A DNA stretch of 64,000 nt from Tropicimonas aquimaris (GCF_042676185.1 NZ_JBHTJT010000008.1:248001-312000), one strand, 5' to 3'. Shown: positions 34,230 to 43,291, numbered from the stretch's first letter. The notes: generated by a model from the letters alone, not told the origin. A program made the numbers and translations.

Positions 34230-34643
34230 TCAGGCCAACTCGAAACGGATCTCCTTGGCCCCTTCCCACAGCACCAGGTTGCCGAGCTTCATGAGGTTCT
34301 CGTGGCCGCTGGTGATCGTGATGAAGTGGTTGCCGGCAAGCTGGCCCATCTTGGACGAGAAATCCACACCGCCGTAGGCCAGCAGGATCTCGGTCTCGGA
34401 GATGCCGCCGGGGTAGAGGATGAAATGGCCCGGCGCGGGGTGCGAGGTGTGGTTCTCGTAGGTGACGCCGAAATCATGGTCGCCGAGCGGAATCCAGACG
34501 CCCTCGCCACTCCAGCGGACGTGGACGATCTGGCTGGTGTAGGGGAGGGTCTTGCGGAAGGCCTCGCAGGTCTTGGGCGCGGCCTCCTCCTCGAGCACGG
34601 CGTCGAACTCGTAGGGGCCGGCATGGATCTTCAGCTTGGTCAT
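34230..34643 (-). CDS. DUF3830 family (cyclophilin-like fold) protein
   Basis: A 137-residue cytoplasmic protein of DUF3830. Typical text includes APKTCEAFRKTLPYTSQIVHVRWSGEGVWIPLG and ENHTSHPAPGHFILYPGGISETEILLAYGG, the cyclophilin-like fold core. It is the last gene of the minus-strand catabolic operon, 13 bases after the dehydrogenase fusion. DUF3830 proteins recur beside amino-acid and imino-acid catabolic genes, but their function is unknown; a role in handling a cyclic or amide intermediate is speculation. Confidence 0.88.
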   Translation of the reverse strand: MTKLKIHAGPYEFDAVLEEEAAPKTCEAFRKTLPYTSQIVHVRWSGEGVWIPLGDHDFGVTYENHTSHPAPGHFILYPGGISETEILLAYGGVDFSSKMGQLAGNHFITITSGHENLMKLGNLVLWEGAKEIRFELA

Positions 34644-34656
34644 GGTTTGCCTTTCT

Positions 34657-37482
34657 TCAGGATTGGAAGCGTTCGAAGGAGAATGCCGCGAGATCTTGCC
34701 GGAGCTGCCCGGAAAGCGCGGCGGCCGCGGCTTCGCGCCCCATGAAGGGGCCGAGCGTGTAGCCGTTGGCGGTGGCGGCGACGGTGATGCCGGGGTGGCC
34801 GGGCAGGGCGCCGATCAGCGGCGCACCGTCGATGTCGATGTTCATCGCGGCCCAGCTGCGCAGCACCCGCAGGCCACCGACCGAGGGGACCGTCCGGGCG
34901 GCGATCCAGAGGTTGCCTTCGAGGCTGGATGGTAGCACGCGGGATTGCCCGGCAGGGCCGGTCTCCGCAGTCCAGGCGCCGCCGATCAGGATCGTACCGG
35001 CCCGGGTCTGTTTCATGGTCAGGTGACGGTCCACATGGGCGACGAGGCAGGGCAGGATCGGCGCGGTGCGCTCGGTGACCACCATTTGCAGAGGCGCGCC
35101 CTTTAGCGGGATCTCCGCACCCAGCATGCGGCCGATCTGCGACGACCAGCCCCCGGACGCGATCAGGATGCGCGGCGCGCGGATGGTCCCGCGCGGCGTC
35201 TGGACTGCGTAGCCCGTTCCATCTCGCGCAATCGCGGTGACGGGGGCCTGTTCCTCGAACACTGCGCCGCGTGCGCGGGCCTCGGCGATCAGCGCCAGCG
35301 AGGCGGCGAGCGGGTTGATCTTGCCCTCGCCGGGGCACCAGGCGGCAGCGACCATCCGGTCGGAAATCTCCGGCGCGATCTGTCGCAGCCGGTCTGCGCC
35401 GATGATCTCGGTCCGGATGCCGACCCGCGCTTCGGCCTCGGCCTTGCGTTCGAGGAACGGGATCTGCGCCTCGGTCTCGGCCACCATCAGGCCGCCGGTC
35501 GTCGCCATCTCGAAATCCGCGCCGAGGCTCTGTTGCAGGTCGGCCCAGAGCGCGATGGATTCCTGCTGAAGGGGCAGGGTGCGCAGTTGCAGATCCCCGC
35601 CGCCCACGGCCTTCTGGCCGAAGTCCCAGGACAGCAGCTGCAGATGCAGGCTGCCGGCGTTACCGCCCGACGCTTCTGCGTTCAGCCATCCGCGCTCCAG
35701 CACCGTGACCCGCGCGCCTGCGCGGGCGGCAAAAAGCGCGGCGGAGATGCCGGTGATGCCGCCGCCGATCACCAAGAGGTCGGCTGTCTCCTGTGCCAGG
35801 TGGGCCTCGGGCGGCGTGCCGGGGCGCGCGGCCGGGGCGCTTTCCCTGTGGCCGCCCCATTCCGGCTTCTCGATGCCGAGGGCGGAGACGGGCACCGGCT
35901 TGGCGGGGACCTGCGGGGCGAAGAGCCGTTCGGGGCCGGTCGGCTGCCCGGCCTCTGCCAGCAGCCGCTGCGCGGCGGGCAGGCAGTACCGCCCCTGGCA
36001 GCGGCCCATGCCCATCCGGGTCGCCCGCTTGAGCGCACCGGGGTCGCAGGCGCCGTCGCGCATCGCGGCCCGCAGCCGCCCCGCATCGACCGCCTCGCAG
36101 CGGCAGATCATGGTCGTGTCCGGGCAGGGCGCACGGCGGGGGGCGTCGAAGAGCGTCCAGAGCGCGGCCTGGAAGCGCTGCGCCCGGTGTAGCCGCGCGG
36201 CGCTGGCCGGCGGCGTTTCCAGCCCGAGGTGGCGCGCGATGGCGGCGGCCGCCAGCGCGCCCTGGGCCTCCGCGGCGGGCGCGCCCCCCATGCCGCCCGC
36301 ATCGCCGGCGATCCAGAGACCGGGGACCGAGGTGGCCCCGTCCGACGTTCGTGTCGGGACGGGCAGCCCATTGCGTGGATCTGGTGAGAGGTCGGCCCCC
36401 AGCAGGCGCGCCAGGTCGAGCTGCGGAGCAAGGCCTTCGCCGATGCAGACCGTCCCGGCCGCGATCAAGCGGGCCTCTCCGCCGGTGACGGGCGCGACAA
36501 GCGCCCCTGCCTCCGTGATCTCCGTCACCTCCCAGCCCGTCAGAACGGGCACGCCAGCACGGACCATCCCGAGCCTTTGCTGCACCCCCTTCAGGATCAA
36601 TTCGGGCGAGGCCATCCCGGCCCTCAGAAGCGCGCCGGGGCCGCGAAGCCGGGCCCGTTCGACCAGGGCCGCGACCTTGCCGCCGAGTTGCAGGATCTCG
36701 TCCGCAAGTTGCCAGCCGAGGGGGCCGTTCCCGGCGATCAGCACAGGGGCCGGCGGCAGCACGCCGTAGCGCCGGACCAGCGTCTGCGCGCCGCCGATGC
36801 TGAGGACGTTGGACCGCGTCCACCCCGGCACCATCGGCGGCAGTTCGTATGCGCCGGTCGCCAGCAAAACGATGCGCGCGGTGATCTCGAGGCCAGCGGT
36901 CTCCCCGTGACTGCGCAGGATGAACTGTTCGCCCGCGCGGGCATGCCAGACGATCTGTCCCTGCGCGACTGGTACACCTGCGGCCTCGATGGCCGCGCGC
37001 AGGGCGGTGCCGGCGCGGTGTTGTGCGCCGGGGGGCGTGTCGGCGCGAAACCCCTCGGTGCGGGGCTTGTAGAACTGTCCGCCCGTGGCGTCGCGCTCGT
37101 CGAGCACCTGCACGCGCAAGCCCGCCTGCACCAGGGCCAGCGCGGCGCGCAGGCCGGCCGGCCCGGCGCCGACGATCACGCAGTCCACCGTCAGGGACGC
37201 CGGCGGGGTCGCCTCTCCGGCCCATCGGCCGGGCAGGGTGGTGAGGTCGTCCTGCTGGTGGACGTCCATGCCCGGTTCGACCTTGGTCATGCAGGCCAGC
37301 CGGCCCACCTGACCATCCACCTGGACGGCGCAGTCCTGGCAGACCCCCATGCCACAGAACATCGCGCGATCCTGACCGGCGCAACCCGAGCCGAGCTTGC
37401 GGATCCCCGCCGCGGTCAACGCGGCCGCGATGCTGTCGCCGGGGCGGGCCTCCAGCGGCGCGCCATTCCAGGTGAAGCGCAT
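34657..37482 (-). CDS. Three-in-one FAD/[2Fe-2S] amino-acid dehydrogenase fusion (HcnABC / D-hydroxyproline dehydrogenase type)
   Basis: A 941-residue fusion of proteins that are normally separate subunits of hydrogen cyanide synthase, opine oxidase or D-hydroxyproline dehydrogenase. Residues about 1-85 are a small [2Fe-2S] domain (GSGCAGQDRAMFCGMGVCQDC, then LACMTKV). Residues about 92-450 are an NAD/FAD disulfide-oxidoreductase-like domain (VDCVIVGAGPAGLRAAL). Residues about 455-505 are a BFD-like [2Fe-2S] domain (CRCEAVD...GRCQGRYC). Residues about 565-941 are a DAO-type FAD amine oxidase (LLVIGGGITGISAALFAARAG). The ATG at 37482 lies five bases after the DapA-like gene. It likely oxidises an imino or amino acid and passes electrons to the respiratory chain. 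Confidence 0.9.
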   Translation of the reverse strand: MRFTWNGAPLEARPGDSIAAALTAAGIRKLGSGCAGQDRAMFCGMGVCQDCAVQVDGQVGRLACMTKVEPGMDVHQQDDLTTLPGRWAGEATPPASLTVDCVIVGAGPAGLRAALALVQAGLRVQVLDERDATGGQFYKPRTEGFRADTPPGAQHRAGTALRAAIEAAGVPVAQGQIVWHARAGEQFILRSHGETAGLEITARIVLLATGAYELPPMVPGWTRSNVLSIGGAQTLVRRYGVLPPAPVLIAGNGPLGWQLADEILQLGGKVAALVERARLRGPGALLRAGMASPELILKGVQQRLGMVRAGVPVLTGWEVTEITEAGALVAPVTGGEARLIAAGTVCIGEGLAPQLDLARLLGADLSPDPRNGLPVPTRTSDGATSVPGLWIAGDAGGMGGAPAAEAQGALAAAAIARHLGLETPPASAARLHRAQRFQAALWTLFDAPRRAPCPDTTMICRCEAVDAGRLRAAMRDGACDPGALKRATRMGMGRCQGRYCLPAAQRLLAEAGQPTGPERLFAPQVPAKPVPVSALGIEKPEWGGHRESAPAARPGTPPEAHLAQETADLLVIGGGITGISAALFAARAGARVTVLERGWLNAEASGGNAGSLHLQLLSWDFGQKAVGGGDLQLRTLPLQQESIALWADLQQSLGADFEMATTGGLMVAETEAQIPFLERKAEAEARVGIRTEIIGADRLRQIAPEISDRMVAAAWCPGEGKINPLAASLALIAEARARGAVFEEQAPVTAIARDGTGYAVQTPRGTIRAPRILIASGGWSSQIGRMLGAEIPLKGAPLQMVVTERTAPILPCLVAHVDRHLTMKQTRAGTILIGGAWTAETGPAGQSRVLPSSLEGNLWIAARTVPSVGGLRVLRSWAAMNIDIDGAPLIGALPGHPGITVAATANGYTLGPFMGREAAAAALSGQLRQDLAAFSFERFQS

Positions 37483-37487
37483 GAAGC

Positions 37488-38384
37488 TCAGGCCTCGACG
37501 GTTTCCAGCAGGCCCACCGCCTTCAGCGCAGCGAGCAGCTCCGGCATGTCCGCCTCGGGCAGAGGCAGGCGCGGGGACCGCGGATCGCCAGTTGGCAGTC
37601 CCATCAGCTCCAGCGCCTTCTTCGTGGCGGAGACGTAGCGATGCCCGCCGACCAGCCGGATCACCGGCAGGATCCGCGCATAGATCTCGCGCGCGGCATC
37701 GTAATCCTGCGCGTCGGCCGTCAGGGTGAAGAGCCGAGCGCATTCCCGCGGCAGGATGTTGGAGCCGACCGCGACCCAGCCCTGCGCGCCGTTCACGAAG
37801 CTCTCGAACCCCATGATCCCGCCAAAGACGCACATCCGGTCACCACACAGGTCGATGATGTCGCGCACCCGCGTCACGTCCATCGTGCTTTCCTTGATGT
37901 AGTCGACGCCCTTGAGCGTGGAGAGCCGCGCCACGATGGGCGGGGTCAGGTCGACATTGGCCGTGGCCGGGTTGTTGTAGAGCATGATCGGCAGGTCCGT
38001 CGCTTCGCTGATGCGGGCATAGTGACGATAGAGCTCATCCTCGGTCGGGGTCGAGTAGAAGGGCGGGATGATCATCACCCCGTCGGCGCCGACCGCCTCC
38101 GCCATGCGGCAGTTCTCGATCACGTCCTCGGTGCGCTCTGCACCGGCGCCGATCAGCACGGGAACGCGGCCGGCCACCGTATCGACGACGCAGCGGGCCA
38201 CCGCCTCGCGTTCATTCACCGTCAGCGACAGGAACTCGCCCGTCGAACCCAGCGGTATCAGCCCGTGGATCCCTTCAGTCACCTGCCAGTCCGTGTAGCG
38301 TGCCATCCGGGCAGGGTCGAAAGCGCCCGCGTCGTCATAGGCGGTGACCATCACGGAAAATGTACCGCGGAAGCCTGTCTTCAT
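37488..38384 (-). CDS. DapA/NAL family lyase-deaminase, LhpC-like
   Basis: A 298-residue class I aldolase-superfamily protein. The catalytic Schiff-base lysine is in VDYIKESTMDV (near residue 160) and the tyrosine in IMLYNNPAT (near 132); PLGSTGEF is the substrate-carboxylate motif. An AAGGAG site precedes the ATG, which overlaps the upstream stop (ATGA). Next to a hydroxyproline-dehydrogenase-type fusion, a 1-pyrroline-4-hydroxy-2-carboxylate deaminase (LhpC) role is attractive, but an aldolase for another 2-keto acid cannot be excluded. Confidence 0.85.
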   Translation of the reverse strand: MKTGFRGTFSVMVTAYDDAGAFDPARMARYTDWQVTEGIHGLIPLGSTGEFLSLTVNEREAVARCVVDTVAGRVPVLIGAGAERTEDVIENCRMAEAVGADGVMIIPPFYSTPTEDELYRHYARISEATDLPIMLYNNPATANVDLTPPIVARLSTLKGVDYIKESTMDVTRVRDIIDLCGDRMCVFGGIMGFESFVNGAQGWVAVGSNILPRECARLFTLTADAQDYDAAREIYARILPVIRLVGGHRYVSATKKALELMGLPTGDPRSPRLPLPEADMPELLAALKAVGLLETVEA

Positions 38385-39403
38385 TGCGGGGTCTCCTTCA
38401 AGTTCAGCAATCTGAGTGGGGTATCGCGTAGCAGCGCGTCGATCAGGGGCGGCCGGAAATCCAGCCGCAGCATGAGCGCACGGACGTTGCGCAGGATGTG
38501 TCCGTATCCGTGCCCGCCGCATTGGCGCAGGCGGGTCTTGGTGCAGATGTCATGGGAGATGGTGATCTGCGCGCCAAATCCCTGCCGGTCGAGCTCCCGG
38601 ATCAGGCGAAGGCGGCCGAGATCGGTCGGAAGCTCCACCGCGTCGGTCATCCAGTAATGCGATTGCTCGATGCCGAAGAAATCCCATTCCACCACGCAGC
38701 CGCGCTCCAGCAGCGGAAGGATGCCATGGCCATCGGAATGGGTGCGGTCCATGTGGCAGAGGATCACCCGGGAGAGGTCCGCGCCGCTGGCTGCGAGGAT
38801 GTCGAGGATCCGGGCGCAGGCCGTTTCGTGCCGGCCGGGGTGCAAGCTGATGGCGGCTCCGCTGCGCTGCTGCGCCTCGGCCGCGGCCTCCAGCGCGCGG
38901 GTCTCGAAATCGGTCAACGGCCATGAGCAGCCGATCTCGCCGATCAGCCCGGCGCGGATCTCCGTGCCGTCGAGCCCCTCCGTCACCTCCTGCGTGAAGC
39001 GATGGGCCAGCGCCTCCGCGCTCAGCGCGCGCGTTGCGCTGTCCACGAAGGCCTCGACATAGGTTCCGGCACAGGCAACTACATGCACGCCGCTGGCGCG
39101 GGAGGCGCGGGCCAGCCCATCGGCGTCACGGGCTAGGCCGAAAACGCTCTGGTCCACCAGCAGACTGCCGCCATCGGCGGCATAGAGCGCCAGTTCGCGC
39201 GCTGCCACGTCGGCGTCCGTCTGGTGTGCATTGGCCGGGGTCTCGTTGGACCGGTAATCCACCTGCCAGCGATCCTCGAGAGCGATCCCGGCGTCGCGAT
39301 CGCCGTCGACCTGCGGCGGCACGATGTCGAACAGCAGGTGTTCGTGCATGAGCGCTGGCCCGACCGTGTCTGCCGACACGTCGCCAAGTACCGTCCGGAT
39401 CAC
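38381..39403 (-). CDS. Phosphotriesterase-family (PHP/lactonase-like) metal hydrolase
   Basis: A 340-residue amidohydrolase-superfamily protein. Metal ligands are visible in order: HxH in MHEHLLFD (residues 19-21), Glu in GLIGEIGCSW in place of the carbamylated lysine of true phosphotriesterases, His in ISLHPGRHE, His in VILCHMDRTH, and Asp in ITISHDICTK. The Glu bridge is typical of the PHP-type subgroup, whose members act as lactonases or on unknown esters. It lies between the ABC ATPase and the DapA-like gene, so a lactone or amide of the imported compound is a plausible substrate. Confidence 0.88.
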   Translation of the reverse strand: MIRTVLGDVSADTVGPALMHEHLLFDIVPPQVDGDRDAGIALEDRWQVDYRSNETPANAHQTDADVAARELALYAADGGSLLVDQSVFGLARDADGLARASRASGVHVVACAGTYVEAFVDSATRALSAEALAHRFTQEVTEGLDGTEIRAGLIGEIGCSWPLTDFETRALEAAAEAQQRSGAAISLHPGRHETACARILDILAASGADLSRVILCHMDRTHSDGHGILPLLERGCVVEWDFFGIEQSHYWMTDAVELPTDLGRLRLIRELDRQGFGAQITISHDICTKTRLRQCGGHGYGHILRNVRALMLRLDFRPPLIDALLRDTPLRLLNLKETPQ

Positions 39404-39418
39404 GACGCCGCCCTCTCG

Positions 39419-40240
39419 TTAAAGGATCTTCGACAGGAAGAGCCGGGTGTGCTCGCTCTGAGGATTGGTGAAGAAATCCTCGGGCGGGGCCTCCTCGACG
39501 ATCACGCCGTCTGCCATCATCAGCACCCGGTCGGCGGCGGCGCGGGCAAACCCCATCTCGTGGGTCACGACGATCATGGTCATGCCCTGGCGGCTCAGGT
39601 CGATCATCACGTCGAGGACCTCCGAGATCATCTCGGGATCGAGCGCCGAGGTCGGCTCGTCGAACAGCATGACCTGCGGGCGCATCGCCAAAGCGCGGGC
39701 GATGGCAACGCGCTGCTGCTGGCCGCCGGAGAGCTGGCTGGGATAGGCGTCGGCCTTCTCGGGCAGCCCGACCCGCTGCAACAGATCCCGGGCATGGGTC
39801 TCGGCCTTCGCGGGATCCTCACCCATGATCTTGACCGGACCGAGCGTGATGTTGCGCAGCACGTTCAGGTGCGGGAAGAGGTTGACGGACTGGAACACCA
39901 TGCCCATGTTGCGCCGCTGCCGGGCGACGCGCCGGTCGCTCAGCTCGGTCTTCTTGCCCAGGACGTCCTGACGGTATCCCATCAGCTCGCCGCAGGCGTG
40001 GATGGTGCCGCCCTCGATGGTTTCCAGGTGATCGATGCAACGTAGCAGGGTCGACTTGCCGGAGCCGGACCGGCCGGCGATCACCACAACTTCGCCCTGC
40101 CGCACCGTCAGGCTGACGTTCCGCAGGACGTGGTTGGAGCCGAAGCGCTTCTCGACGTTGCGGATATCGACGATGGGCGGCCCGAGCTCGCGCGGCTTGG
40201 CCGGCGCGTCGGGGACCACGTCTGTTTCCATGCGGGTCAT
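39419..40240 (-). CDS. Polar amino-acid ABC transporter ATP-binding protein (GlnQ-like)
   Basis: A 273-residue ABC ATPase. Walker A GRSGSGKST, Q-loop VFQSVNLFPHLNVL, signature LSGGQQQRVAIARAL, Walker B VMLFDEPTSALDPE and the switch histidine in VVTHEMGFAR are present. The ATG at 40240 follows GGGAGA; ATGs 15 and 39 bases further upstream are weaker. It lies directly after the permease gene and energises uptake of an amino or imino acid. Confidence 0.93.
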   Translation of the reverse strand: MTRMETDVVPDAPAKPRELGPPIVDIRNVEKRFGSNHVLRNVSLTVRQGEVVVIAGRSGSGKSTLLRCIDHLETIEGGTIHACGELMGYRQDVLGKKTELSDRRVARQRRNMGMVFQSVNLFPHLNVLRNITLGPVKIMGEDPAKAETHARDLLQRVGLPEKADAYPSQLSGGQQQRVAIARALAMRPQVMLFDEPTSALDPEMISEVLDVMIDLSRQGMTMIVVTHEMGFARAAADRVLMMADGVIVEEAPPEDFFTNPQSEHTRLFLSKIL

Positions 40241-40256
40241 GTCATCGTCTCCCATG

Positions 40257-40985
40257 TCAGACCTGGGCCGCCTGGCCACTCAGGACCGGATCGGACTTCT
40301 TTTCGTTCGGATCGGAGACGGGACCGAAGGGCTTGTCGTAATGCGCCTCGAGCTGCTTCTGGATCAGGCCCCAGACCGTGGTCATCAGCAGGTACCAGCA
40401 AGCCGCGCACATGTAGGCCTCCAGCACCTTGAACTAGAGTTGCGCGAGCTGCTGGGTCCGGCGGAACAGTTCTTCCATCGAAATGACCGAGGCAAGCGAG
40501 GTCGTCTTGATCATCAGGTTGAACTGGTTGCCCAGCGGCGGGATGATGATCCGCGTGGCCTGCGGGATGATGACGTAGCGCATCCGCTGAAACCAGGTCA
40601 TGCCGAGCGCGCGGCTCGCATCCTCCTGACCCCGGTTCACCGACAGCACGCCCGAGCGCACGATCTCGGCGAAATAGGCGGCCTCATGCAGCGACAGCGC
40701 GACGATGGCGCTCTCGACTACGCCGAGACGGATCCCGACCTTGGGCAGCACGGTGTAGATGATGACCATCTGGACCAGCAGCGGCGTGCCGCGCCACACC
40801 CAGATGTAGGCGTTCGCGGTCTGCCGGAGGATCCAGGTCTTCGACATCTTCATGAAGGCAACGACGACGCCGAGCGAACAGCCCAGCACCATGGCGACGA
40901 TCGACAGCCAGATCGTGGTCCAGACCCCGTGCAGCATGTAATCGCTGAACAGGAAACGCATGAAATGGTCCCAGCTCCAGGACAT
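40257..40985 (-). pseudogene. Polar amino-acid ABC permease (HisM/GlnP type) interrupted by an amber codon
   Basis: The permease reads normally for 183 residues (MSWSWDHFMRFLFSDYML, then the EAA loop SVNRGQEDASRALGMTWFQRM) to an in-frame TAG at 40434-40436. The same frame continues without further stops for 58 codons with text that belongs to this family's last helix (FKVLEAYMCAACWYLL and on), ending at 40257. The intact protein would be 242 residues. Either a recent nonsense mutation (for example CAG to TAG), readthrough, or a sequence error explains this. Without its last helix the permease is probably inactive. Confidence 0.85.
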
Positions 40986-41007
40986 GAGAACCCCCCTTCA
41001 GGGTATG

Positions 41008-41029
41008 GGGTGGCGCGCCCGCGCCACCC
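41008..41029 (-). promoter_or_regulatory. Intercistronic stem-loop between binding-protein and permease genes
   Basis: A nine-bp stem (GGGTGGCGC / GCGCCACCC) with a four-base loop between the binding-protein stop and the permease start. No T tract. Such hairpins commonly keep binding-protein mRNA more abundant than the permease part. Confidence 0.7.
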
Positions 41030-41055
41030 GCGTTTCGATCGGTTGTCCGAAACGA

Positions 41056-41901
41056 TCAGTCGCCGGTGTAGAAATAGGTGAACTCTCCCGGCCAGCGGTC
41101 CCAGACGTCGATCTTGGTGGTGCCGTAGGCTTCCATCATCGCATCGTAGGTGCCGTCCGCCTTCATCGCGTTCAGCGCATCGGCCACGGCCTGCGCCAGG
41201 TCCGGCTCGTCGAAGGCGAAGGCGCCGGGGGTGCCGGGATAGAGGCCGGTCGCGGCCTTGGTGAACTGGCCCTTCTCCTGGTAGTAGGAGCCGATCGCGT
41301 CACCGGCGAAGACCGCATCGATCTGGCCGCCGCCGAGCGCGAGGAAGGTCTCGCCGTAGGTGTTGAAGGCGCGAATATCCATCGGCTCCAGCCCCTCGGC
41401 CACCTGGGCGTCGTTGATCTCGTTCAGCTTCTTCTCCTCGAAGCCCGCGATCTCGACGCCGACGGCATGGCCGGCCAGGTCCTTGGGCTCGCTCACGCCC
41501 AGCGGGTTGCCGGCGGCGGAGATCAGCGCCAGCGCGTTGACCGAGTAGGGCACCAGCTGCATGAAGCCCGCGCGCTCGTCGGTGAAGTAGAGGCCGGTGT
41601 TGATCATGTCCCAGCGGTCGGCGTCGAGGCCGGGGATCTGAACGGCGAAGTCGACGTTCTGGTAGACCGGCTCGAGGCACAGGCGCTTGGCGATCTCGTC
41701 GCCCATCTCGCGGTGCAGGCCGGCGATGTTGCCGTCGGCGTCGATGTACTGCTTGGGCGGGATGGTGGCGTTGATCGACATGACCAGCTTGCCTTCTTCC
41801 ACCACTGGCAGGCCGGTCGGACAGTCCTGTGCAACGGCGGCGCCGCCGGTCATGGTCAGAAGGACGGTCGCAGCCATCCGGGTCGCTTTGGTATTCATCA
41901 T
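41056..41901 (-). CDS. Polar amino-acid ABC transporter substrate-binding protein
   Basis: A 281-residue periplasmic binding protein (SBP_bac_3 class). A Sec signal ends near GGAAVA|QDC. Family blocks include GKLVMSINATIPPKQYIDADGNIAGLHREMGDEIAKRL, a DMINTGLYFTDERA segment, and ALGGGQIDAVFAGD near residue 190. It is 63 bases after the M20-like gene and precedes the permease. The ligand is probably a small amino or imino acid, judged only by the catabolic genes downstream. Confidence 0.92.
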   Translation of the reverse strand: MMNTKATRMAATVLLTMTGGAAVAQDCPTGLPVVEEGKLVMSINATIPPKQYIDADGNIAGLHREMGDEIAKRLCLEPVYQNVDFAVQIPGLDADRWDMINTGLYFTDERAGFMQLVPYSVNALALISAAGNPLGVSEPKDLAGHAVGVEIAGFEEKKLNEINDAQVAEGLEPMDIRAFNTYGETFLALGGGQIDAVFAGDAIGSYYQEKGQFTKAATGLYPGTPGAFAFDEPDLAQAVADALNAMKADGTYDAMMEAYGTTKIDVWDRWPGEFTYFYTGD

Positions 41902-41964
41902 TGTGAAGGTCCTCTGTTGAAGTGAAGCGGGGCCGCTTGACCGGCCTTTCTGTTGTGTTTCGGA

Positions 41965-43260
41965 TCAGGGTTTGCCGGCGCCGCCGCACCAGCCGGTGAC
42001 GACGCGGGTGGTCACGTCGACCATGCGGAGGAAGTCGGCCACATCGACCCACTCGTCGCGTTTCTCGTTCTGGCTGAGATCGCCGCAGAGGCAGCCAAAG
42101 GCGACGCAGGGGATGCCGGCCTCGACCGGCGGATTGCGAATGTCGCTCGATGTGTGCATGGCGTTGACGTAGGGCTGCTCGCCGGTGACCTCGCGGACGG
42201 AGCGCGCCGTCACCTGGAAGAGCGGGTGTTCCTCGGGGACATGGGCGCCGGTGACGCCGGTGAGCCAGTCGATCCTGGGCGGGTGCGCCCTGAGCCAGCC
42301 ATCGGCCTCGGAGGCGCGGGCGACGGCGGCCTCGACCTCGGCCTGCACTTCCGCCAGCGTCTCGCCTGGCGGGAAGGAGAGGGCTCCCCCCATCACGCAT
42401 TCATCGGCGATGCGGGCGAGCTTGGTCATCTGGCCGCACTGGATGCGGGAGATGTGGAGGTTGGTGGCCCGTCCGACCCGCGCCTCGATCTGCGGCTGAC
42501 GGATGCGTCTGGCGCGATCCTCGGCCAGGGCCATCAACGCGCCGTGGATCAGGATGGCCTTGTCCACCGGGTTGGCGGCAAGGTGGGAGAACGCGGTCTG
42601 GCCGGGTTCGGTGGTGTCGGGTGCCTGGCCGGTGACCGTGATGCGGAACTCGAGCTGGCCGGATGCCAGCGCCTTTATCTCGCGCATGCCGACCCCGGAT
42701 TCCGCAGGGTGAAGATAGAGTGCCGCGTCAGCGGTCAGCCCGTCGTGGAGCAGGGCGGCGACGCCGCGGGCATAGCGCTTGGAGGGCGTCGAGGCAAAGA
42801 CCGCGCGGCCCATCGGCCGGCCGCTCGCGGCCGCGGCCTCGATCGCCAGGACGGCAGCGGCGCACCCCGCAAGGTCGTCCGCAACGCCCCAGCCATAGAG
42901 CCGGCCACCGTCAATTTCCCCGGCAAAGGCGTCGTGGGTCCATTGATCGGCATCGGTGACGGGTTCACCGTCCGGGTGGGCAAAGATCAGCAGGCTCGGC
43001 AGGTCGTCCCGGCCTTCCAGCGTGCCGACCACCGCGCTGCGCTGCTCGGGGTTGCGGGAGGAATCGGCGGCGAATTCTCCCTTCACCGGGACGCTCGCCG
43101 GGTCATAGTGATGGCGGCTCACCTTGCACCCCGCCTGCGCCAGTCGTGCGCCGATCACCTGCTGAACCGCTTCCTCGCCGCGCGGCTGTGCGGCGATCAT
43201 CTCGCGCAGGAAGGTGATGGCGCTCTGGCTGTCGGCCTCGGGGGCGGCGGTGTCGCTCAT
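41965..43260 (-). CDS. M20-family metallopeptidase-like protein with altered catalytic motifs
   Basis: A 431-residue M20/ArgE-like protein. The metal HxD is present as FAHPDGEPV and the bridging Asp lies in GWGVADDLAGCA. The catalytic Glu-Glu pair usually seen as DEExG is replaced by TPSKRYARG, the GEPT block by LHPAESG, and the C-terminal metal histidine (AHxxDE) by SQNEKRDE. It may belong to a divergent subfamily or lack peptidase activity. The start MSDTAAPE at 43260 follows AAGGA. It is the first gene of the operon; a dipeptide or N-acyl amino acid substrate would fit the pathway. Confidence 0.82.
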   Translation of the reverse strand: MSDTAAPEADSQSAITFLREMIAAQPRGEEAVQQVIGARLAQAGCKVSRHHYDPASVPVKGEFAADSSRNPEQRSAVVGTLEGRDDLPSLLIFAHPDGEPVTDADQWTHDAFAGEIDGGRLYGWGVADDLAGCAAAVLAIEAAAASGRPMGRAVFASTPSKRYARGVAALLHDGLTADAALYLHPAESGVGMREIKALASGQLEFRITVTGQAPDTTEPGQTAFSHLAANPVDKAILIHGALMALAEDRARRIRQPQIEARVGRATNLHISRIQCGQMTKLARIADECVMGGALSFPPGETLAEVQAEVEAAVARASEADGWLRAHPPRIDWLTGVTGAHVPEEHPLFQVTARSVREVTGEQPYVNAMHTSSDIRNPPVEAGIPCVAFGCLCGDLSQNEKRDEWVDVADFLRMVDVTTRVVTGWCGGAGKP

Positions 43261-43291
43261 GACTGATCCTTTGCAGTTCCGTGTTCCGACG

